A DNA stretch of 64,000 bases from Peribacillus cavernae (GTDB lineage Bacteria; Bacillota; Bacilli; Bacillales; DSM-1321), in the NCBI RefSeq assembly GCF_003989135.1, contig NZ_RYZZ01000020.1, positions 1 to 64,000 on the forward strand. Reading direction: 5' to 3'. Shown here piece after piece: positions 20,980 through 32,486 of the stretch. The position numbers were made by a program, and so were the translations under genes. Below the pieces are notes generated by a model. The model saw nothing but the letters and a program-made list of their open reading frames with translations. It searched no databases and was not told the origin of the DNA. Position 1 is the stretch's first letter, and each line of letters starts with the position of its first letter.

Positions 20980-23301
20980 ATGGCTGATAACGAAATCATC
21001 GTCCCCCTCCTGCCGCTTAGAGGACTGCTTGTATATCCGACTATGGTACTGCACTTGGATGTCGGACGTGATAAATCTGTACAGGCTCTTGAAAAAGCAA
21101 TGGTGGAAGACCATCTTATCTTTTTAACGACACAAAAAGATATATCCCTGGATGAACCAGGTGAAGATGATATATATAAAATGGGTACCCTTACGAAGGT
21201 TAAGCAGATGTTAAAGCTTCCAAACGGAACAATACGTGTATTGGTGGAAGGTTTGAACCGCGCTGAAATCAATGCCTTTTATGATAATGACACACACTTT
21301 TCCGCGAAGCTTGAAGTATATGAAGACAGCCCGGAAAAAGAAATCGAACATCAGGCACTGATGAGAACGCTGCTTGAATATTTCGAACAGTACATAAAGA
21401 TGTCCAAGAAAATTTCCTCTGAGACTTTTTCATCGACGTCCGATATCGAAGAACCGGGCAGATTAGCTGATATTATTGCTTCACATCTACCGCTGAAGCT
21501 TAAGGAGAAGCAGGAGATCCTTGAGACAATTGACGTGAAAAAGCGCTTAAGCCGGGTCATTGAAATTATCAATAATGAAAAAGAAGTGCTTAATTTAGAG
21601 AAGAAAATTGGGCAGCGAGTAAAGCGTTCCATGGAAAGGACCCAGAAAGAATATTACTTGCGCGAACAAATGAAGGCAATCCAAAAAGAACTGGGTGATA
21701 AGGAAGGAAAGACCGGCGAAATTGCCCAGCTTACCGAGAAAATTGATGACACAGGAATGCCTGAGCATGTGAAAGAAACGGCTTTCAAAGAATTGGACCG
21801 TTACGAGAAGGTACCTTCAAGTTCTGCGGAAAGTGCCGTCATCCGCAATTATATTGATTGGCTTGTCTCCATTCCCTGGTCCAAGGCGACAAAGGATGAT
21901 TTAAATATCCATAAAGCCGAAAAGATTTTAGACCGGGAACATCACGGGTTGGAAAAAGTCAAGGAACGTGTGCTCGAATATTTGGCCGTTCAACAGCTGA
22001 CCAACTCATTAAAAGGGCCGATACTTTGCCTAGCCGGGCCACCAGGCGTCGGGAAAACAAGTCTTGCGAAATCAATCGCATCTTCTATGAACCGTAACTT
22101 TGTGAGAGTCTCCCTTGGCGGTGTCCGCGATGAATCTGAAATTCGCGGGCATAGACGGACATATGTCGGTGCAATGCCAGGCAGGATCATCCAGGGCATG
22201 AAAAAAGCGGCCACTGTAAACCCGGTCTTTCTTATCGATGAAATAGACAAAATGTCCAACGATTTCAGAGGAGATCCATCTTCGGCCATGCTTGAGGTGC
22301 TTGATCCGGAGCAAAACCACAATTTTAGTGATCACTACATTGAAGAAGCTTATGATTTATCAAAGGTGATGTTCATTGCAACGGCAAATAACCTGGCGAC
22401 AATCCCGGGACCTCTTCGCGACCGGATGGAGATTATTTCAATTGCCGGCTATACGGAGATTGAAAAGCTGCATATCGCAAAGGACCATTTGCTTATTCGC
22501 CAGTTGAATGAACATGGTCTGCAGAAATCGCAGCTCCAGATCCGTGATGATGCGTTAATGAGCATTATTCGTCTCTATACCAGGGAATCAGGTGTCAGGA
22601 GCTTGGAGCGTCAGCTCGCGAGCATCTGCCGCAAAACAGCTAAAATCATTGTCTCCGGTGAGAAAAAGCGGGTGATCGTCAATGAGAAAAATATCGTGGA
22701 CTTCCTGGGCAAGCCAATCTTCCATTACGGCCAGGCGGAGCTTGAGGACCAAGTCGGTGTTGCGACAGGACTTGCATATACGACAGTCGGCGGTGATACT
22801 CTGCAAATCGAAGTATCACTGTCTCCGGGCAAGGGTAAACTGGTGCTGACTGGAAAGCTGGGCGATGTCATGAAGGAATCGGCCCAGGCTGCTTTCAGTT
22901 ATGTACGCTCAAAAACCGAGGAATTGAACATTGATGCTAACTTTCATGAAAAGCATGATATTCACATTCATGTTCCGGAAGGCGCTGTTCCAAAGGATGG
23001 TCCTTCTGCGGGGATTACGATTGCCACTGCCCTCATTTCGGCCCTGACAGGACGCCCGATCCGGAAAGAGGTAGGCATGACCGGGGAAATCACTCTTCGG
23101 GGGCGCGTGCTTCCTATTGGCGGCTTGAAGGAAAAGTCATTAAGCGCTCACCGGGCCGGCTTAACGAAGATTATCCTTCCGAAGGATAATGAAAAGGATA
23201 TTGATGATATTCCAGAAAGCGTTCGAAATGAATTAGAATTTGTTCTTGTTTCACATGTTGATGAAGTTCTCGAGCATGCATTGGCAGGTGACAAAGCTTG
23301 A
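20980..23301 (+). CDS. lonA: ATP-dependent protease LonA
   Basis: A 773-residue cytosolic AAA+ protease that degrades damaged and short-lived regulatory proteins. The N-terminal substrate-binding domain begins [16 protein letters not shown]. Walker A is [10 protein letters not shown] (about residue 355) and Walker B is VFLIDEIDK. The catalytic Ser is in [12 protein letters not shown] and the Lys in [17 protein letters not shown] at 20980 follows GGAGGTG. The stop overlaps the TTG start of ysxC, as in B. subtilis. Confidence 0.97.
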   Translation: MADNEIIVPLLPLRGLLVYPTMVLHLDVGRDKSVQALEKAMVEDHLIFLTTQKDISLDEPGEDDIYKMGTLTKVKQMLKLPNGTIRVLVEGLNRAEINAFYDNDTHFSAKLEVYEDSPEKEIEHQALMRTLLEYFEQYIKMSKKISSETFSSTSDIEEPGRLADIIASHLPLKLKEKQEILETIDVKKRLSRVIEIINNEKEVLNLEKKIGQRVKRSMERTQKEYYLREQMKAIQKELGDKEGKTGEIAQLTEKIDDTGMPEHVKETAFKELDRYEKVPSSSAESAVIRNYIDWLVSIPWSKATKDDLNIHKAEKILDREHHGLEKVKERVLEYLAVQQLTNSLKGPILCLAGPPGVGKTSLAKSIASSMNRNFVRVSLGGVRDESEIRGHRRTYVGAMPGRIIQGMKKAATVNPVFLIDEIDKMSNDFRGDPSSAMLEVLDPEQNHNFSDHYIEEAYDLSKVMFIATANNLATIPGPLRDRMEIISIAGYTEIEKLHIAKDHLLIRQLNEHGLQKSQLQIRDDALMSIIRLYTRESGVRSLERQLASICRKTAKIIVSGEKKRVIVNEKNIVDFLGKPIFHYGQAELEDQVGVATGLAYTTVGGDTLQIEVSLSPGKGKLVLTGKLGDVMKESAQAAFSYVRSKTEELNIDANFHEKHDIHIHVPEGAVPKDGPSAGITIATALISALTGRPIRKEVGMTGEITLRGRVLPIGGLKEKSLSAHRAGLTKIILPKDNEKDIDDIPESVRNELEFVLVSHVDEVLEHALAGDKA

Positions 23302-23879
23302 AGGTAACAAGTGCGGATATTGTCATCAGTGCAGTCAAGCCTGAACAATATCCTACAGAGCCCATCCCTGAATTTGCCCTCGCAGGACGGTCGAACGTTG
23401 GGAAATCCAGTTTTATCAATAAAATGATCAATCGGAAAAGCCTTGCCAGAACCTCATCCAAACCGGGCAAGACACAGACGCTTAATTTTTACATCATAAA
23501 TGATCAGCTGCATTTCGTTGACGTTCCAGGTTACGGGTACGCAAAGGTATCGAAAACAGAGCGCGAAGCATGGGGAAGAATGCTTGAAACGTATTTTACT
23601 TCCCGGAAGCAGCTCCGGGCAGCGCTTTTGATTGTTGATTTGCGCCACCCCCCTACTAAAGATGACATTGCGATGTATAACTTTTTGAAGCACTATGAGC
23701 TTCCTTGTATCGTGGTAGCCACAAAAGCCGATAAGATTCCGAAAGGCAAATGGCAAAAGCATTTAAAAGTGACCCGGGAAACGCTTAATTTAGATCAGGA
23801 TGACCAATTGATCTTGTTTTCAGGCGAAACCGGACAGGGCAAAGAGCAAGCGTGGGGCACCTTGAAATCATTTATGTAA
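23298..23879 (+). CDS. ysxC: Ribosome biogenesis GTPase YsxC/EngB
   Basis: A 193-residue essential-type GTPase for assembly of the large ribosomal subunit. G1 is [13 protein letters not shown]2 is the [13 protein letters not shown] switch, G3 is [10 protein letters not shown] and G4 is ATKADKI. The TTG start at 23298 overlaps the lonA stop (TTGA), and the N-terminus [19 protein letters not shown] is that of Bacillus YsxC. Translation is probably coupled to lonA. A terminator follows at 23941. Confidence 0.96.
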   Translation: MKVTSADIVISAVKPEQYPTEPIPEFALAGRSNVGKSSFINKMINRKSLARTSSKPGKTQTLNFYIINDQLHFVDVPGYGYAKVSKTEREAWGRMLETYFTSRKQLRAALLIVDLRHPPTKDDIAMYNFLKHYELPCIVVATKADKIPKGKWQKHLKVTRETLNLDQDDQLILFSGETGQGKEQAWGTLKSFM

Positions 23880-23940
23880 GAAAGGTACCAGCGTGATTAA
23901 AGATCGGGTTAGACACCTAAATATGATGAAAGACTATACA

Positions 23941-23984
23941 AAATGAGGCCCGGAGTGATCCCCGGTCCTCATTTCTTTTTTTTT
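23941..23984 (+). terminator. Terminator of lonA-ysxC
   Basis: AAATGAGGCCCGG pairs with CCGGTCCTCATTT (one mismatch) around AGTGATCC and is followed by a long T run. From here to 24211 I saw no other feature. Confidence 0.85.
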
Positions 23985-24211
23985 ATAAAAAGCCTGATGC
24001 AATCAATACAAACGCCCAAAATTTCAAGCCATTCTCCAAAAGCCCGAGCCAGGAAATGACCCTGTGATAAAATAAAGTGATAATGGCAATAACTAATAAT
24101 AGAATACTTCTTTTAGCCGGTTCGAATACTTGAAGTTATTCATCACTTTTGATATGGTAATTTTGTATGAATTGTCGAAATATGTACGGACAGTGTGATG
24201 ATTATGTTAAC

Positions 24212-24276
24212 ACAGTTCAAGAACTGTTCATATTTTATTCAGTTCAAATAAGTCGTACGTGTTATAATAATTTAAG
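24212..24276 (+). promoter_or_regulatory. hemA promoter region with a 16-bp palindrome and a PerR-box-like site
   Basis: TGTTATAAT (extended -10, TATAAT at 24263-24268) lies 45 nt before hemA; the -35 region is weak. The segment 24262-24276 (TTATAATAATTTAAG) matches 11 of the 14 fixed bases of the PerR box TTATAATnATTATAA, and hemA is a known PerR target in B. subtilis. Upstream, ACAGTTCAAGAACTGT (24212-24227) is a perfect 16-bp palindrome, and its half CAGTTCAA recurs at 24240. The palindrome would suit a dimeric regulator that I cannot name. Confidence 0.5.
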
Positions 24277-24312
24277 TGTATATTCAATTACTTGTGGGGG
24301 TGCGAAAAAGGG

Positions 24313-25659
24313 ATGCATATTCTAGCAGTTGGACTAAATTATAAAACTGCCCCTGTAGAAATACGTGAAAAACTTTCATTTAATGAAGCCGAACTTGCCG
24401 AGGCAATGAAGGCACTTGAAAATAAAAAAAGTATCCTCGAGAATGTTATTGTTTCTACTTGCAACCGGACGGAAATATATGCTGTGGCAGACCAGCTGCA
24501 TACGGCAAGATATTATATTAAAGAATTCCTTTCGGAGTGGTTCAATATTGATAAAGAAGAGTTCACTCCCTATCTTTTCATTTATGAAGGGGATGGCGTA
24601 ATTGAACATTTGTTCCAGGTTTCCTGCGGCTTGAACTCCATGGTTCTCGGGGAGACCCAGATTCTTGGACAAGTCCGGTCAAGCTATATGCTTGCACAGA
24701 ACGAAGGAACCATTGGTACAGTGTTTAACCACCTGTTCAAGCAGGCGCTTACGGTCGCAAAAAGAGCGCATGCTGAAACCGAAATCAATACGAATGCCGT
24801 TTCCATAAGCTATGCTGCAGTCGAACTCGCTAAAAAGATTTTCGGCAGCTTGAATGGCAAGAACGTCTTGATTATCGGTGCTGGAAAGATGGGAGAGCTT
24901 GCGATCCAGAACCTTCACAGCAATGGGGCAGACAGGATTACCGTGATAAACCGGACCTACGAAAAAGCGGTAGCCCTCGCTGGCCGCTTTTCGGGCTATG
25001 CAAAGCAGCTTCAGGAGCTGCAATGCGCCCTGGTGGAGGCAGATATTTTACTTACATCAACGGGTGCCAAGGACTTTGTCATCACCAAAGAAATGATGGA
25101 TTCCGTAAATAAGCTTAGAAAAGGACGTCCTATCTTCATGGTTGACATCGCGGTGCCCCGTGATCTAGACCCTGCGCTTGCCGAAAATGAAAATGTGTTC
25201 CTTTATGATATTGACGATCTCGAAGGAATTGTTCAGGCGAATATGCAGGAGCGCAAACAAGCTGCCGAAAAAATTCTGCTTATGATCGAAGCTGAAATCG
25301 TCGAATTCAATCAGTGGATGAATTTGCTTGGCGTCGTACCAGTCATTTCCGCTCTGCGTGAAAAAGCACTTGGCATTCAGGCAGAGACGATGAACAGCAT
25401 TGAAAGAAAGCTTCCGCATCTAAGTGACCGCGATAAAAAGGTGTTAAACAAGCATACAAAGAGCATCATCAATCAAATGCTCAAGGATCCGGTTCTTTAT
25501 GCGAAAGAATTGGCGGGTGATCCGGATGCTAAGGAAGCATTGGATAGTTTTGTGAAAATTTTTCATATAGAGGAATTGGTTGAAGGCCAGGAGCCGGCTT
25601 CTGTGAAAGTTCAGGCGGAAGTTCCTGCTAAACTCAAGTCAATTCCTGTTAAGGCCTAG
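24313..25659 (+). CDS. hemA: Glutamyl-tRNA reductase
   Basis: A 448-residue enzyme that reduces Glu-tRNA with NADPH to glutamate-1-semialdehyde, the first committed step of tetrapyrrole synthesis. The catalytic cysteine is in [12 protein letters not shown] (about residue 50). [13 protein letters not shown] and the Rossmann motif [10 protein letters not shown] (about residue 190) follow, and a helical dimerisation domain fills the C-terminus. Start ATG at 24313 gives the conserved [19 protein letters not shown]. It leads the hemAXCDBL operon, which supplies all early heme steps. Confidence 0.97.
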   Translation: MHILAVGLNYKTAPVEIREKLSFNEAELAEAMKALENKKSILENVIVSTCNRTEIYAVADQLHTARYYIKEFLSEWFNIDKEEFTPYLFIYEGDGVIEHLFQVSCGLNSMVLGETQILGQVRSSYMLAQNEGTIGTVFNHLFKQALTVAKRAHAETEINTNAVSISYAAVELAKKIFGSLNGKNVLIIGAGKMGELAIQNLHSNGADRITVINRTYEKAVALAGRFSGYAKQLQELQCALVEADILLTSTGAKDFVITKEMMDSVNKLRKGRPIFMVDIAVPRDLDPALAENENVFLYDIDDLEGIVQANMQERKQAAEKILLMIEAEIVEFNQWMNLLGVVPVISALREKALGIQAETMNSIERKLPHLSDRDKKVLNKHTKSIINQMLKDPVLYAKELAGDPDAKEALDSFVKIFHIEELVEGQEPASVKVQAEVPAKLKSIPVKA

Positions 25660-25667
25660 AGGTTTGT

Positions 25668-26501
25668 ATGCTTGAACTATTTATGACAAGACTGCACGAA
25701 ACAACGGTAATTTTGTATTCTTTGAGTGTGCTCTTATATTTCATTGATTTTCTTCATAATAACCGGAAGGCAAATCGGTTTGCCTTCTGGCTGCTGGCGA
25801 TTGTTTGGTTTCTTCAAACAATTTTTTTATTTCTCTATGTGTTGGAGACAGGACGGTTTCCGGTCCTGACGATATTTGAAGGGCTCTATTTTTATGCCTG
25901 GATATTAATCACTCTGTCGTTAGTGATTAACAGGCTGCTCCGGGTAGATTTCATCGTGTTTTTTACCAACGTTATCGGTTTTATCGTGATGGCGGTTCAC
26001 ACCTTTGCACCGGTTCAGATCGAATCGGCTGTGCTTGCACAAAAGCTGGTATCTGAGCTGCTGCTTATCCATATTACTATGGCGATATTTTCATACGGAG
26101 CCTTTTCACTATCATTTGTTTTTTCCCTGCTCTATTTAATTCAATACGACCTGCTCAAACGAAAGAAGTGGGGGAAACGGCTAATGAGACTTGGGGATCT
26201 TGCGAAGCTTGAGCACATGTCCTATATCCTTGCGGTAATAGGAGTACCAATGCTTGTTTTTTCGCTTATCTTAGGCTTGCAGTGGGCTTATATAAAAGTC
26301 CCTGATCTATTCTGGTACGACCCGAAAATTATCGGTTCATTCATTGTATTAACAGCTTATAGCGTGTATTTATATGTAAAGCTTCGGAAACAAATGTATG
26401 GGAAGATTCTTGCTTATTGGAATATTGGTTCTTTTTTGATTGTGATCATTAATTTCTCCCTGTTTGGGAGTCTTTCAACATTCCACTTTTGGTATACATA
26501 G
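25668..26501 (+). CDS. hemX: HemX, membrane protein of the cytochrome c assembly (CcsA/ResC-like) family
   Basis: A 277-residue protein with about eight membrane segments. Such segments include TVILYSLSVLLYFIDF near the start and SFLIVIINFSLF near the end. It has the aromatic-rich layout of the CcmC/CcsA heme-handling family. HemX is reported to lower the level of HemA protein in B. subtilis, and the gene sits directly after hemA (8-nt gap) as there. Which heme ligands are used is not clear from the sequence. Confidence 0.92.
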   Translation: MLELFMTRLHETTVILYSLSVLLYFIDFLHNNRKANRFAFWLLAIVWFLQTIFLFLYVLETGRFPVLTIFEGLYFYAWILITLSLVINRLLRVDFIVFFTNVIGFIVMAVHTFAPVQIESAVLAQKLVSELLLIHITMAIFSYGAFSLSFVFSLLYLIQYDLLKRKKWGKRLMRLGDLAKLEHMSYILAVIGVPMLVFSLILGLQWAYIKVPDLFWYDPKIIGSFIVLTAYSVYLYVKLRKQMYGKILAYWNIGSFLIVIINFSLFGSLSTFHFWYT

Positions 26502-26510
26502 GAGGAAATC

Positions 26511-27443
26511 ATGAGAAAAATTATTGTCGGTTCACGGCGGAGCAGATTAGCGATCACCCAAACAAATTGGGTCATTAATCAATTGAAACAGCTTGGAGCT
26601 CCTTTTGAATTTGAGGTAAAGGAGATCGTGACAAAAGGTGACCGGATTCAAGACGTGACCCTTTCCAAAGTGGGCGGCAAGGGGCTTTTTGTCAAAGAAA
26701 TCGAACAGGCGATGCTTGATAAGGAAATCGATATGGCGGTTCACAGTATGAAGGATATGCCCGCCGTGCTGCCGATCGGCTTGACAATTGGCTGTATACC
26801 TCCTAGGGAAGACCATCGCGATGCCTTAATTTCAAAGAATCATATTCCTTTTAAAGAGCTGAAAGAAGGAGCTGTCATCGGGACAAGCAGTCTGCGCCGC
26901 AGTGCACAGCTGCTTGCGAGAAGGCCGGACCTTGAAATTAAGTGGATCCGCGGCAATGTGGATACACGCCTGGAAAAACTCGCTAACGAAGGGTATGATG
27001 CAATCATTCTCGCTGCTGCCGGCCTGTCCCGCCTGGGCTGGAAGCAGGAAGTCGTTACACAATTTTTAGAAACAGATCTATGTTTGCCTGCAGTTGGCCA
27101 GGGAGCTCTTTCAATCGAGTGCCGTGAAGCCGATGATGAGCTTCTTGCAGAACTTGAAAAGCTGACATGCGAAGAAACGAAACGGGCTGTCAGGGCCGAA
27201 CGGGCATTTCTTGATAAAATGGAAGGCGGCTGCCAAGTGCCAATCGCGGGATATGCAACGGTAAAAGAAAATGGTACAGTTACCCTGGCCGCTCTGGTCG
27301 CATCTCCGGACGGCAAAACGATTTATAAAGAAGTACTCGAAGGAAATGAACCGGAGGATCTAGGGCATGCAGCCGCCCGTATCTTAACGGACAATGGTGC
27401 CAAAGAACTGATCGACCGTGTGAAAGCGGAGTTAGGTCAGTAA
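26511..27443 (+). CDS. hemC: Hydroxymethylbilane synthase (porphobilinogen deaminase)
   Basis: A 310-residue enzyme that joins four porphobilinogens into hydroxymethylbilane. It shows [14 protein letters not shown], the catalytic aspartate region [22 protein letters not shown], and the cysteine that holds the dipyrromethane cofactor in [11 protein letters not shown] (about residue 241). Start follows AGGAGG. The stop overlaps the hemD start by one base. Confidence 0.97.
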   Translation: MRKIIVGSRRSRLAITQTNWVINQLKQLGAPFEFEVKEIVTKGDRIQDVTLSKVGGKGLFVKEIEQAMLDKEIDMAVHSMKDMPAVLPIGLTIGCIPPREDHRDALISKNHIPFKELKEGAVIGTSSLRRSAQLLARRPDLEIKWIRGNVDTRLEKLANEGYDAIILAAAGLSRLGWKQEVVTQFLETDLCLPAVGQGALSIECREADDELLAELEKLTCEETKRAVRAERAFLDKMEGGCQVPIAGYATVKENGTVTLAALVASPDGKTIYKEVLEGNEPEDLGHAAARILTDNGAKELIDRVKAELGQ

Positions 27444-28246
27444 TGAACGCGATCAAACCGCTAAAAGGATATAATGTCCTGGTTACCAGAGGAAAAGAGC
27501 AGGCAGCAGACCTGATTCAGACAATTGCTGCAAACGGAGGGATTCCGCACGCGGTCCCCCTTATTGACTTTGTCCTGCCAAAGGATGCGGACAGGGTGAA
27601 ACAACAGCTTACCCGTCTCGAAGAATATGACTGGCTGGTCTTCACGAGCCAAAATGGTGTGGACTTTTTCTTTAAGCAATTACAACAGGTGAAAACACCG
27701 CTAAACATGCCTAAAATAGGGGTAATAGGGAATAAAACGAAGAAAGCACTTGCCAGAAACGGGCATGATGCTGATTTTATGCCTGATCAATTTATAGCTG
27801 AGGTGTTTGCGGCACAATTCCCCGCGCATCTTACACAAAATGATAAGGTGTTAATCGTGAAAGGAAATCTCGCACGTTCTACTATATATGACGAAATTAA
27901 AAAGTTCAGCCAGAACTGTGAGGAAATGATTATCTATGAAACAATATTTCCGGAAACTAGTCTAAAACAATTGACTGAACTGCTGCAGACCGCAAAGATA
28001 AATATCGTTACATTTACCAGTTCGTCAACGGTTGATCATTTTATGGGAGCCGTGAACAGGATTGCAATGCAGAAGGAAGCATCGAAACCGATCATTGTTT
28101 GCATCGGGCCGATCACGAGAAAAACAGCGGAAAGCTATGGCTTGAACGTTGATGTATGCCCTGATCATGAATATACAACCCATGCAATGATAGAGTGCTT
28201 GGTACGGTACTTACAAGATCATAATCAGAAGGAGGAATTATCATGA
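27443..28246 (+). CDS. hemD: Uroporphyrinogen-III synthase
   Basis: A 267-residue enzyme that cyclises hydroxymethylbilane with ring-D inversion. Sequence conservation in this family is low. Support comes from the two-domain layout with [13 protein letters not shown] near the start, [15 protein letters not shown], the mirrored [14 protein letters not shown] in the second domain, [16 protein letters not shown] near the end, and the gene's place between hemC and hemB. It overlaps hemB by 4 nt. Confidence 0.94.
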   Translation: MNAIKPLKGYNVLVTRGKEQAADLIQTIAANGGIPHAVPLIDFVLPKDADRVKQQLTRLEEYDWLVFTSQNGVDFFFKQLQQVKTPLNMPKIGVIGNKTKKALARNGHDADFMPDQFIAEVFAAQFPAHLTQNDKVLIVKGNLARSTIYDEIKKFSQNCEEMIIYETIFPETSLKQLTELLQTAKINIVTFTSSSTVDHFMGAVNRIAMQKEASKPIIVCIGPITRKTAESYGLNVDVCPDHEYTTHAMIECLVRYLQDHNQKEELS

Positions 28247-29232
28247 AAGAGCTTCAATTTAACCGTCACCGCCGCTTGCGTTCAAATGCCAGCATGAGAG
28301 CTTTGGTGCGGGAAACGCATCTCCATAAAGAAGATCTGATTTATCCGATTTTTATCATTGATGGGGAGCAAGTAAAAAATGAAGTCTCCTCGATGCCGGG
28401 TGTTTTTCAGATTTCGATGGATAACCTGAGGACTGAAATGGAAGAAGTTACAGGCCTGGGCATTAAATCTGTCATTCTATTCGGAGTCCCGCATGAACAT
28501 GATAAGGACGAGCAGGGGACAGGTGCCTTCGACCATAACGGACTAGTTCAGCAGGCGACCCGATTCATCAAGAAAGAGTTCCCGGAAGTCATTGTTATTG
28601 CCGATACTTGTCTTTGTGAATACACAAGCCATGGACACTGCGGCATTGTCGAAGACGGCAAAATTTTAAATGATGCTTCGCTTGACCTTCTTGCCAAAAC
28701 AGCCATCAGCCAGGCTGAAGCAGGCGCAGATATTATCGCTCCTTCAAACATGATGGACGGTTTCGTCACAGCCATCCGCGCCGGATTGGATGAAGCGGGT
28801 TACGTTGATATCCCGATTATGTCCTATGCTGTCAAATATTCATCTGCCTTTTACGGTCCTTTCCGTGAGGCTGCCAACGGCGCACCACAGTTCGGGGACC
28901 GCAAAACTTACCAAATGGATCCGGGCAACCGTATCGAGGCGTTCCGTGAAGCGGAGTCCGATGTCGTCGAAGGTGCCGATTTCCTGATTGTCAAACCAGC
29001 CCTTTCTTATATGGATATCATCCGTGATCTAAAAAATAATTTTACCCTGCCGGTGGTTGCCTATAACGTAAGCGGTGAATATTCGATGATTAAAGGCGCA
29101 GCCCTTAATGGCTGGATTGATGAAAAAGCAATCGTCATCGAAATGTTGACTGGCTTCAAACGTGCCGGTGCTGATTTGATCATCACCTATCATGCCAAGG
29201 ATGTTGCCCGCTGGATCAACGAAGAGAAGTAA
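28243..29232 (+). CDS. hemB: Porphobilinogen synthase (5-aminolevulinate dehydratase)
   Basis: A 329-residue enzyme that condenses two aminolevulinates. It has the zinc-site cysteines in [14 protein letters not shown] (about residues 120-133). The Schiff-base lysines are in [15 protein letters not shown] (about residue 198) and [12 protein letters not shown] (about 250). Start ATG at 28243 overlaps hemD and follows AAGGAGG. Confidence 0.97.
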   Translation: MKELQFNRHRRLRSNASMRALVRETHLHKEDLIYPIFIIDGEQVKNEVSSMPGVFQISMDNLRTEMEEVTGLGIKSVILFGVPHEHDKDEQGTGAFDHNGLVQQATRFIKKEFPEVIVIADTCLCEYTSHGHCGIVEDGKILNDASLDLLAKTAISQAEAGADIIAPSNMMDGFVTAIRAGLDEAGYVDIPIMSYAVKYSSAFYGPFREAANGAPQFGDRKTYQMDPGNRIEAFREAESDVVEGADFLIVKPALSYMDIIRDLKNNFTLPVVAYNVSGEYSMIKGAALNGWIDEKAIVIEMLTGFKRAGADLIITYHAKDVARWINEEK

Positions 29233-29268
29233 TTTGAGAATACATTCACATGAAAAGGGGATGGATTT

Positions 29269-30555
29269 ATGCGCTCTTATGAAAAATCAAAGCAGGCCTT
29301 TGCGGAAGCTGTCGGCCTCATGCCTGGCGGTGTAAATAGTCCGGTTCGTGCTTTTAAATCAGTCGATATGGAGCCGATCTTTATGGAACGCGGCAAAGGC
29401 TCGAAAATCTACGATATCGATGGCAATGAATACATTGATTATGTCCTTTCGTGGGGACCGTTAATCTTAGGGCACACCAATGACAGAGTCGTTGAAGCGC
29501 TAAAGAAAGTAGCCGAAACAGGGACAAGCTTCGGCGCGTCCACTTTAATCGAAAATAAACTGGCGCAGCTTGTCATCGACAGAGTCCCTTCTGTTGAAAT
29601 GATCCGGATGGTATCTTCAGGCACGGAAGCGACAATGAGTGCGCTCCGTCTGGCCCGCGGCTATACAGGCCGCAATAAAATCCTTAAATTCGAAGGCTGT
29701 TACCACGGCCATGGAGACTCGCTGCTGATCAAAGCTGGCTCAGGGGTGGCTACATTGGGATTGCCCGACAGCCCCGGTGTTCCAGAGGGAACTGCCAAGA
29801 ATACAATTACTGTGCCTTACAATGACCTCGAAAGCGTCAAATATGCATTTGAACAATTTGGCGTTGACATAGCCTGTATCATTGTCGAACCGGTCGCCGG
29901 AAACATGGGCGTCGTACCGCCTCAGCCAGGATTCCTCGAGGGACTTCGGGAAATCACGAAAACGAACGGTTCGCTGCTGATCTTTGATGAGGTCATGACC
30001 GGTTTTCGCGTCGGGTTCAATTGTGCGCAAGGGTACTTTGGCATCGATCCGGATCTTACCTGTCTTGGGAAGGTAATCGGCGGCGGTCTTCCAGTAGGCG
30101 CTTTCGGCGGCAAAAAAGAAATCATGGAACAAATCGCGCCAAGCGGGACAATCTATCAGGCGGGAACATTGTCCGGGAATCCACTCGCGATGACTGCCGG
30201 ATTCGAAACGTTGAACCAATTAACGCCTCAAGTTTATGAAGAATTTAAGCGTAAAGGCGATATGCTCGAAAAAGGCATCGGCGAGGCCGCGAAGAAATAT
30301 GACATTCCGTATACCTTTAACCGTGCCGGTTCGATGATTGGCCTGTTCTTTACCAATGAAGCTGTTATCAATTATGAAAAAGCAAAAACTTCTGATTTGA
30401 ATTTTTTCGGCAGCTATTATCGTGAAATGGCCGAACAGGGTGTTTACCTGCCGCCATCGCAATTCGAAGGCCTGTTCCTATCCACTGCCCATTCAGACGA
30501 AGACATCGAAAGAACGATTGCAGCGGCAGAACAGGCGTTTTCGAAGCTAAGATAA
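29269..30555 (+). CDS. hemL: Glutamate-1-semialdehyde 2,1-aminomutase
   Basis: A 428-residue PLP enzyme that turns the HemA product into 5-aminolevulinate. It has the aminotransferase class III layout: [26 protein letters not shown], the PLP-holding aspartate in [14 protein letters not shown], and the Schiff-base lysine in [19 protein letters not shown] (about residue 268). It is the last gene of the hem operon; a repeat copy and a terminator follow. Confidence 0.97.
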   Translation: MRSYEKSKQAFAEAVGLMPGGVNSPVRAFKSVDMEPIFMERGKGSKIYDIDGNEYIDYVLSWGPLILGHTNDRVVEALKKVAETGTSFGASTLIENKLAQLVIDRVPSVEMIRMVSSGTEATMSALRLARGYTGRNKILKFEGCYHGHGDSLLIKAGSGVATLGLPDSPGVPEGTAKNTITVPYNDLESVKYAFEQFGVDIACIIVEPVAGNMGVVPPQPGFLEGLREITKTNGSLLIFDEVMTGFRVGFNCAQGYFGIDPDLTCLGKVIGGGLPVGAFGGKKEIMEQIAPSGTIYQAGTLSGNPLAMTAGFETLNQLTPQVYEEFKRKGDMLEKGIGEAAKKYDIPYTFNRAGSMIGLFFTNEAVINYEKAKTSDLNFFGSYYREMAEQGVYLPPSQFEGLFLSTAHSDEDIERTIAAAEQAFSKLR

Positions 30556-30672
30556 GAAAAGCGCAAGTACCTTGTAATAAGGAACGTCATCTAAGACCGC
30601 CACATTCTTATGTCTTCGTCGGCACTAGCATGTCCTGTGCGTCGGGGCTAGGCAGCTTGCGCTAGACATCAG
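30556..30672. repeat. Diverged copy of the GAAAAGCG intergenic repeat
   Basis: It begins AAGAAAAGCGCAAG directly after the hemL stop and ends GCTTGCGCTAGACATCAGT. Its right half is the reverse complement of the copies at 60700-61258, for example TCGTCGGCACTAGCA and TGTGCGTCGGGGCTAGG. It carries no ORF. Confidence 0.75.
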
Positions 30673-30713
30673 TTCACATTGAAAAAATTATACTTTCTTA
30701 TCTCTAAATATAA

Positions 30714-30758
30714 CAAGGGTCTTTCTTTTATCAACGAATAGAAGAAAGGCCCTTATTT
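30714..30758 (+). terminator. Terminator of the hem operon
   Basis: AAGGGTCTTTCTT pairs with AAGAAAGGCCCTT (one G-T pair) around about 14 nt, with a short T-rich tail. Confidence 0.75.
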
Positions 30759-30861
30759 GTCTCCTCTTTTCCTTAACCGGATTATGGCATAAATGATTTT
30801 GTTGCTTCATAGATTGTTAATGGCATAGTCATTGTTTTTCTCTAAGGGAGGAGGAGTTGTT

Positions 30862-32478
30862 TTGTCGAAAGAAAATCAATCGTATTTACGATTTTCATTA
30901 GAAGAGTCGATTTGGTTTCAGAAGGGACAGGAAGTCGCTGAACTATACTCCATTTCGCTGGAACCGAATGTGACAATCCAGGAAAATGACCAATATGTAG
31001 TGATTAAAGGAACGCTTGATTTAAGCGGGGAATACAAAGAAGAAGAGCGCAATGGTGAATCTGAAATTAAGAATTACATTCAAAATTATCATCCAAAGAC
31101 CATTCAGGAAGTGGATAGAGGGGAAGATGGCTTAAACGAATTCTTTCACCGTTTCCCGGTGGATATTACCATTCCCTATAATCGGATCAATTCGCTTCAG
31201 GATGTTGATGTAGAGATCCAGACCTTCGATTATGTACTTCCTGAAAAAAATTGCCTGAAGCTTCAGGCTGACCTGCTGATCACAGGTATATACAGGGAGA
31301 AACAAGCAGAAACAGCAGAACACGAGGAAGAGAACGACCTGGAATATGAATATAAACAGTCTGAAGAATATTCCTATGAGAATTACGTAGGCGAATATCC
31401 CAGACACGAAGATCATGTGCCTCACCGTTTCGAATATGAAGAAAGTCTGGCTGATAGCGATGCAGAATTAATTTCACGCCAAGAGGAGCCTGTCGGGGAA
31501 TCTGCGGCCCCTGAAGATCTGGAGAGTGGAAGGGAATATCTGCAGGTTGATGAACCGTATCAAGCGGGGATTGAACGTCCGGCATCGAAAGAAAGCCCCG
31601 CTGGTGAACGGGATGATGAAGAACTGTACAGCCCGTTTTTTGCTGAAGCAAAGAAGTTCCCAGAAGAGGAGAGAGAAGAAGAAACAGAACCGACTTTAGT
31701 AAGCAAGCAACCGGAAATCCCTGTATTTGAAATTCCGTTGGAGCCACTTTATCAAGAATTGAAAACAAAAATGCCAGAATGGCAAAAAGAGCCTGAGACA
31801 GCTCATCCCAAGGCTGATACCAAACCTGGAAGCTTCTATATAGAGGAAGATCCCGAGTCTGGAGCAGCGAAGGTTGTCCAGGAGGAACAGAAACCTGATG
31901 AGATAGACCGGGAACCTGTCCAGGCCGAACATCAGCCGGTCAAGGAAGAGCCAATCTATGATCCTGTCCAGGCAGGCCAGGAGGCTGTTCAAGAGGAGCC
32001 TATACAAGTTTCCAACCGGACAGAACAGGAGGCTGTTCAGGAGAAACCAGTTCATAATTCCAGCTGGGCAGAACAAAAGCCTATCAAGGAAGAGCCCGTC
32101 CAAGCATCTGTCCAGGCAGAACAGGAACAGATCCAAGATGATTATTCACCTATTTTAAACCTTGTGAAAAAAGTTGACAGACCATCTGTTCAGAATAAAT
32201 CCCGCAAAGGGAATTCTTCTGCGAATAAGGAAAAAGAAAGACCGGATGAGAAAGACGATGAACAGCTTTCACTTATGGATTTCTTTGGCAGGAAGCAGGA
32301 AGAGGAACTGACAAAGGTGAAGGTTTGCATTGTCCAGCATGGGGATACGCTGACTACATTAGCGGAACGTTATGAAGTAAACGTTCAATCCCTGCTGATC
32401 CGCAATGGGTTTGATCAGAGCCACGATGTCTTCGAAGGCCAGGTACTTTACATTCCAAAAGCTATGTCATTTAAATGA
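30862..32478 (+). CDS. spoVID: SpoVID, spore coat morphogenetic protein
   Basis: A 538-residue protein that in B. subtilis encases the forespore and recruits SafA and the coat. The N-terminal domain (LRFSLEESIWFQKGQEVAEL, about residues 8-130) matches SpoVID. A long acidic, low-complexity middle follows, with imperfect repeats rich in VQ, EQ and EEP (about residues 365-435). A C-terminal LysM domain begins about residue 487 (VQHGDTLTTLAERYEVN) and ends VLYIPKAMSFK. TTG at 30862 was chosen because GGGAGGAGG lies just upstream and the N-terminus then fits the family; an earlier in-frame start lacks a site. Expression in the mother cell under sigma-E is expected; CATAGATT near 30803 is only a weak candidate -10. 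Confidence 0.9.
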   Translation: MSKENQSYLRFSLEESIWFQKGQEVAELYSISLEPNVTIQENDQYVVIKGTLDLSGEYKEEERNGESEIKNYIQNYHPKTIQEVDRGEDGLNEFFHRFPVDITIPYNRINSLQDVDVEIQTFDYVLPEKNCLKLQADLLITGIYREKQAETAEHEEENDLEYEYKQSEEYSYENYVGEYPRHEDHVPHRFEYEESLADSDAELISRQEEPVGESAAPEDLESGREYLQVDEPYQAGIERPASKESPAGERDDEELYSPFFAEAKKFPEEEREEETEPTLVSKQPEIPVFEIPLEPLYQELKTKMPEWQKEPETAHPKADTKPGSFYIEEDPESGAAKVVQEEQKPDEIDREPVQAEHQPVKEEPIYDPVQAGQEAVQEEPIQVSNRTEQEAVQEKPVHNSSWAEQKPIKEEPVQASVQAEQEQIQDDYSPILNLVKKVDRPSVQNKSRKGNSSANKEKERPDEKDDEQLSLMDFFGRKQEEELTKVKVCIVQHGDTLTTLAERYEVNVQSLLIRNGFDQSHDVFEGQVLYIPKAMSFK

Positions 32479-32486
32479 TAGGCTAA

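Noticed and set aside
26840-27316. 158-codon minus-strand ORF opposite hemC
   Set aside because: Serine- and arginine-rich shadow of hemC codons with no site and no recognisable domain.
31696-32136. 146-codon minus-strand ORF opposite spoVID
   Set aside because: It is a leucine-rich shadow of the repetitive Glu/Gln codons of SpoVID, with no ribosome binding site.
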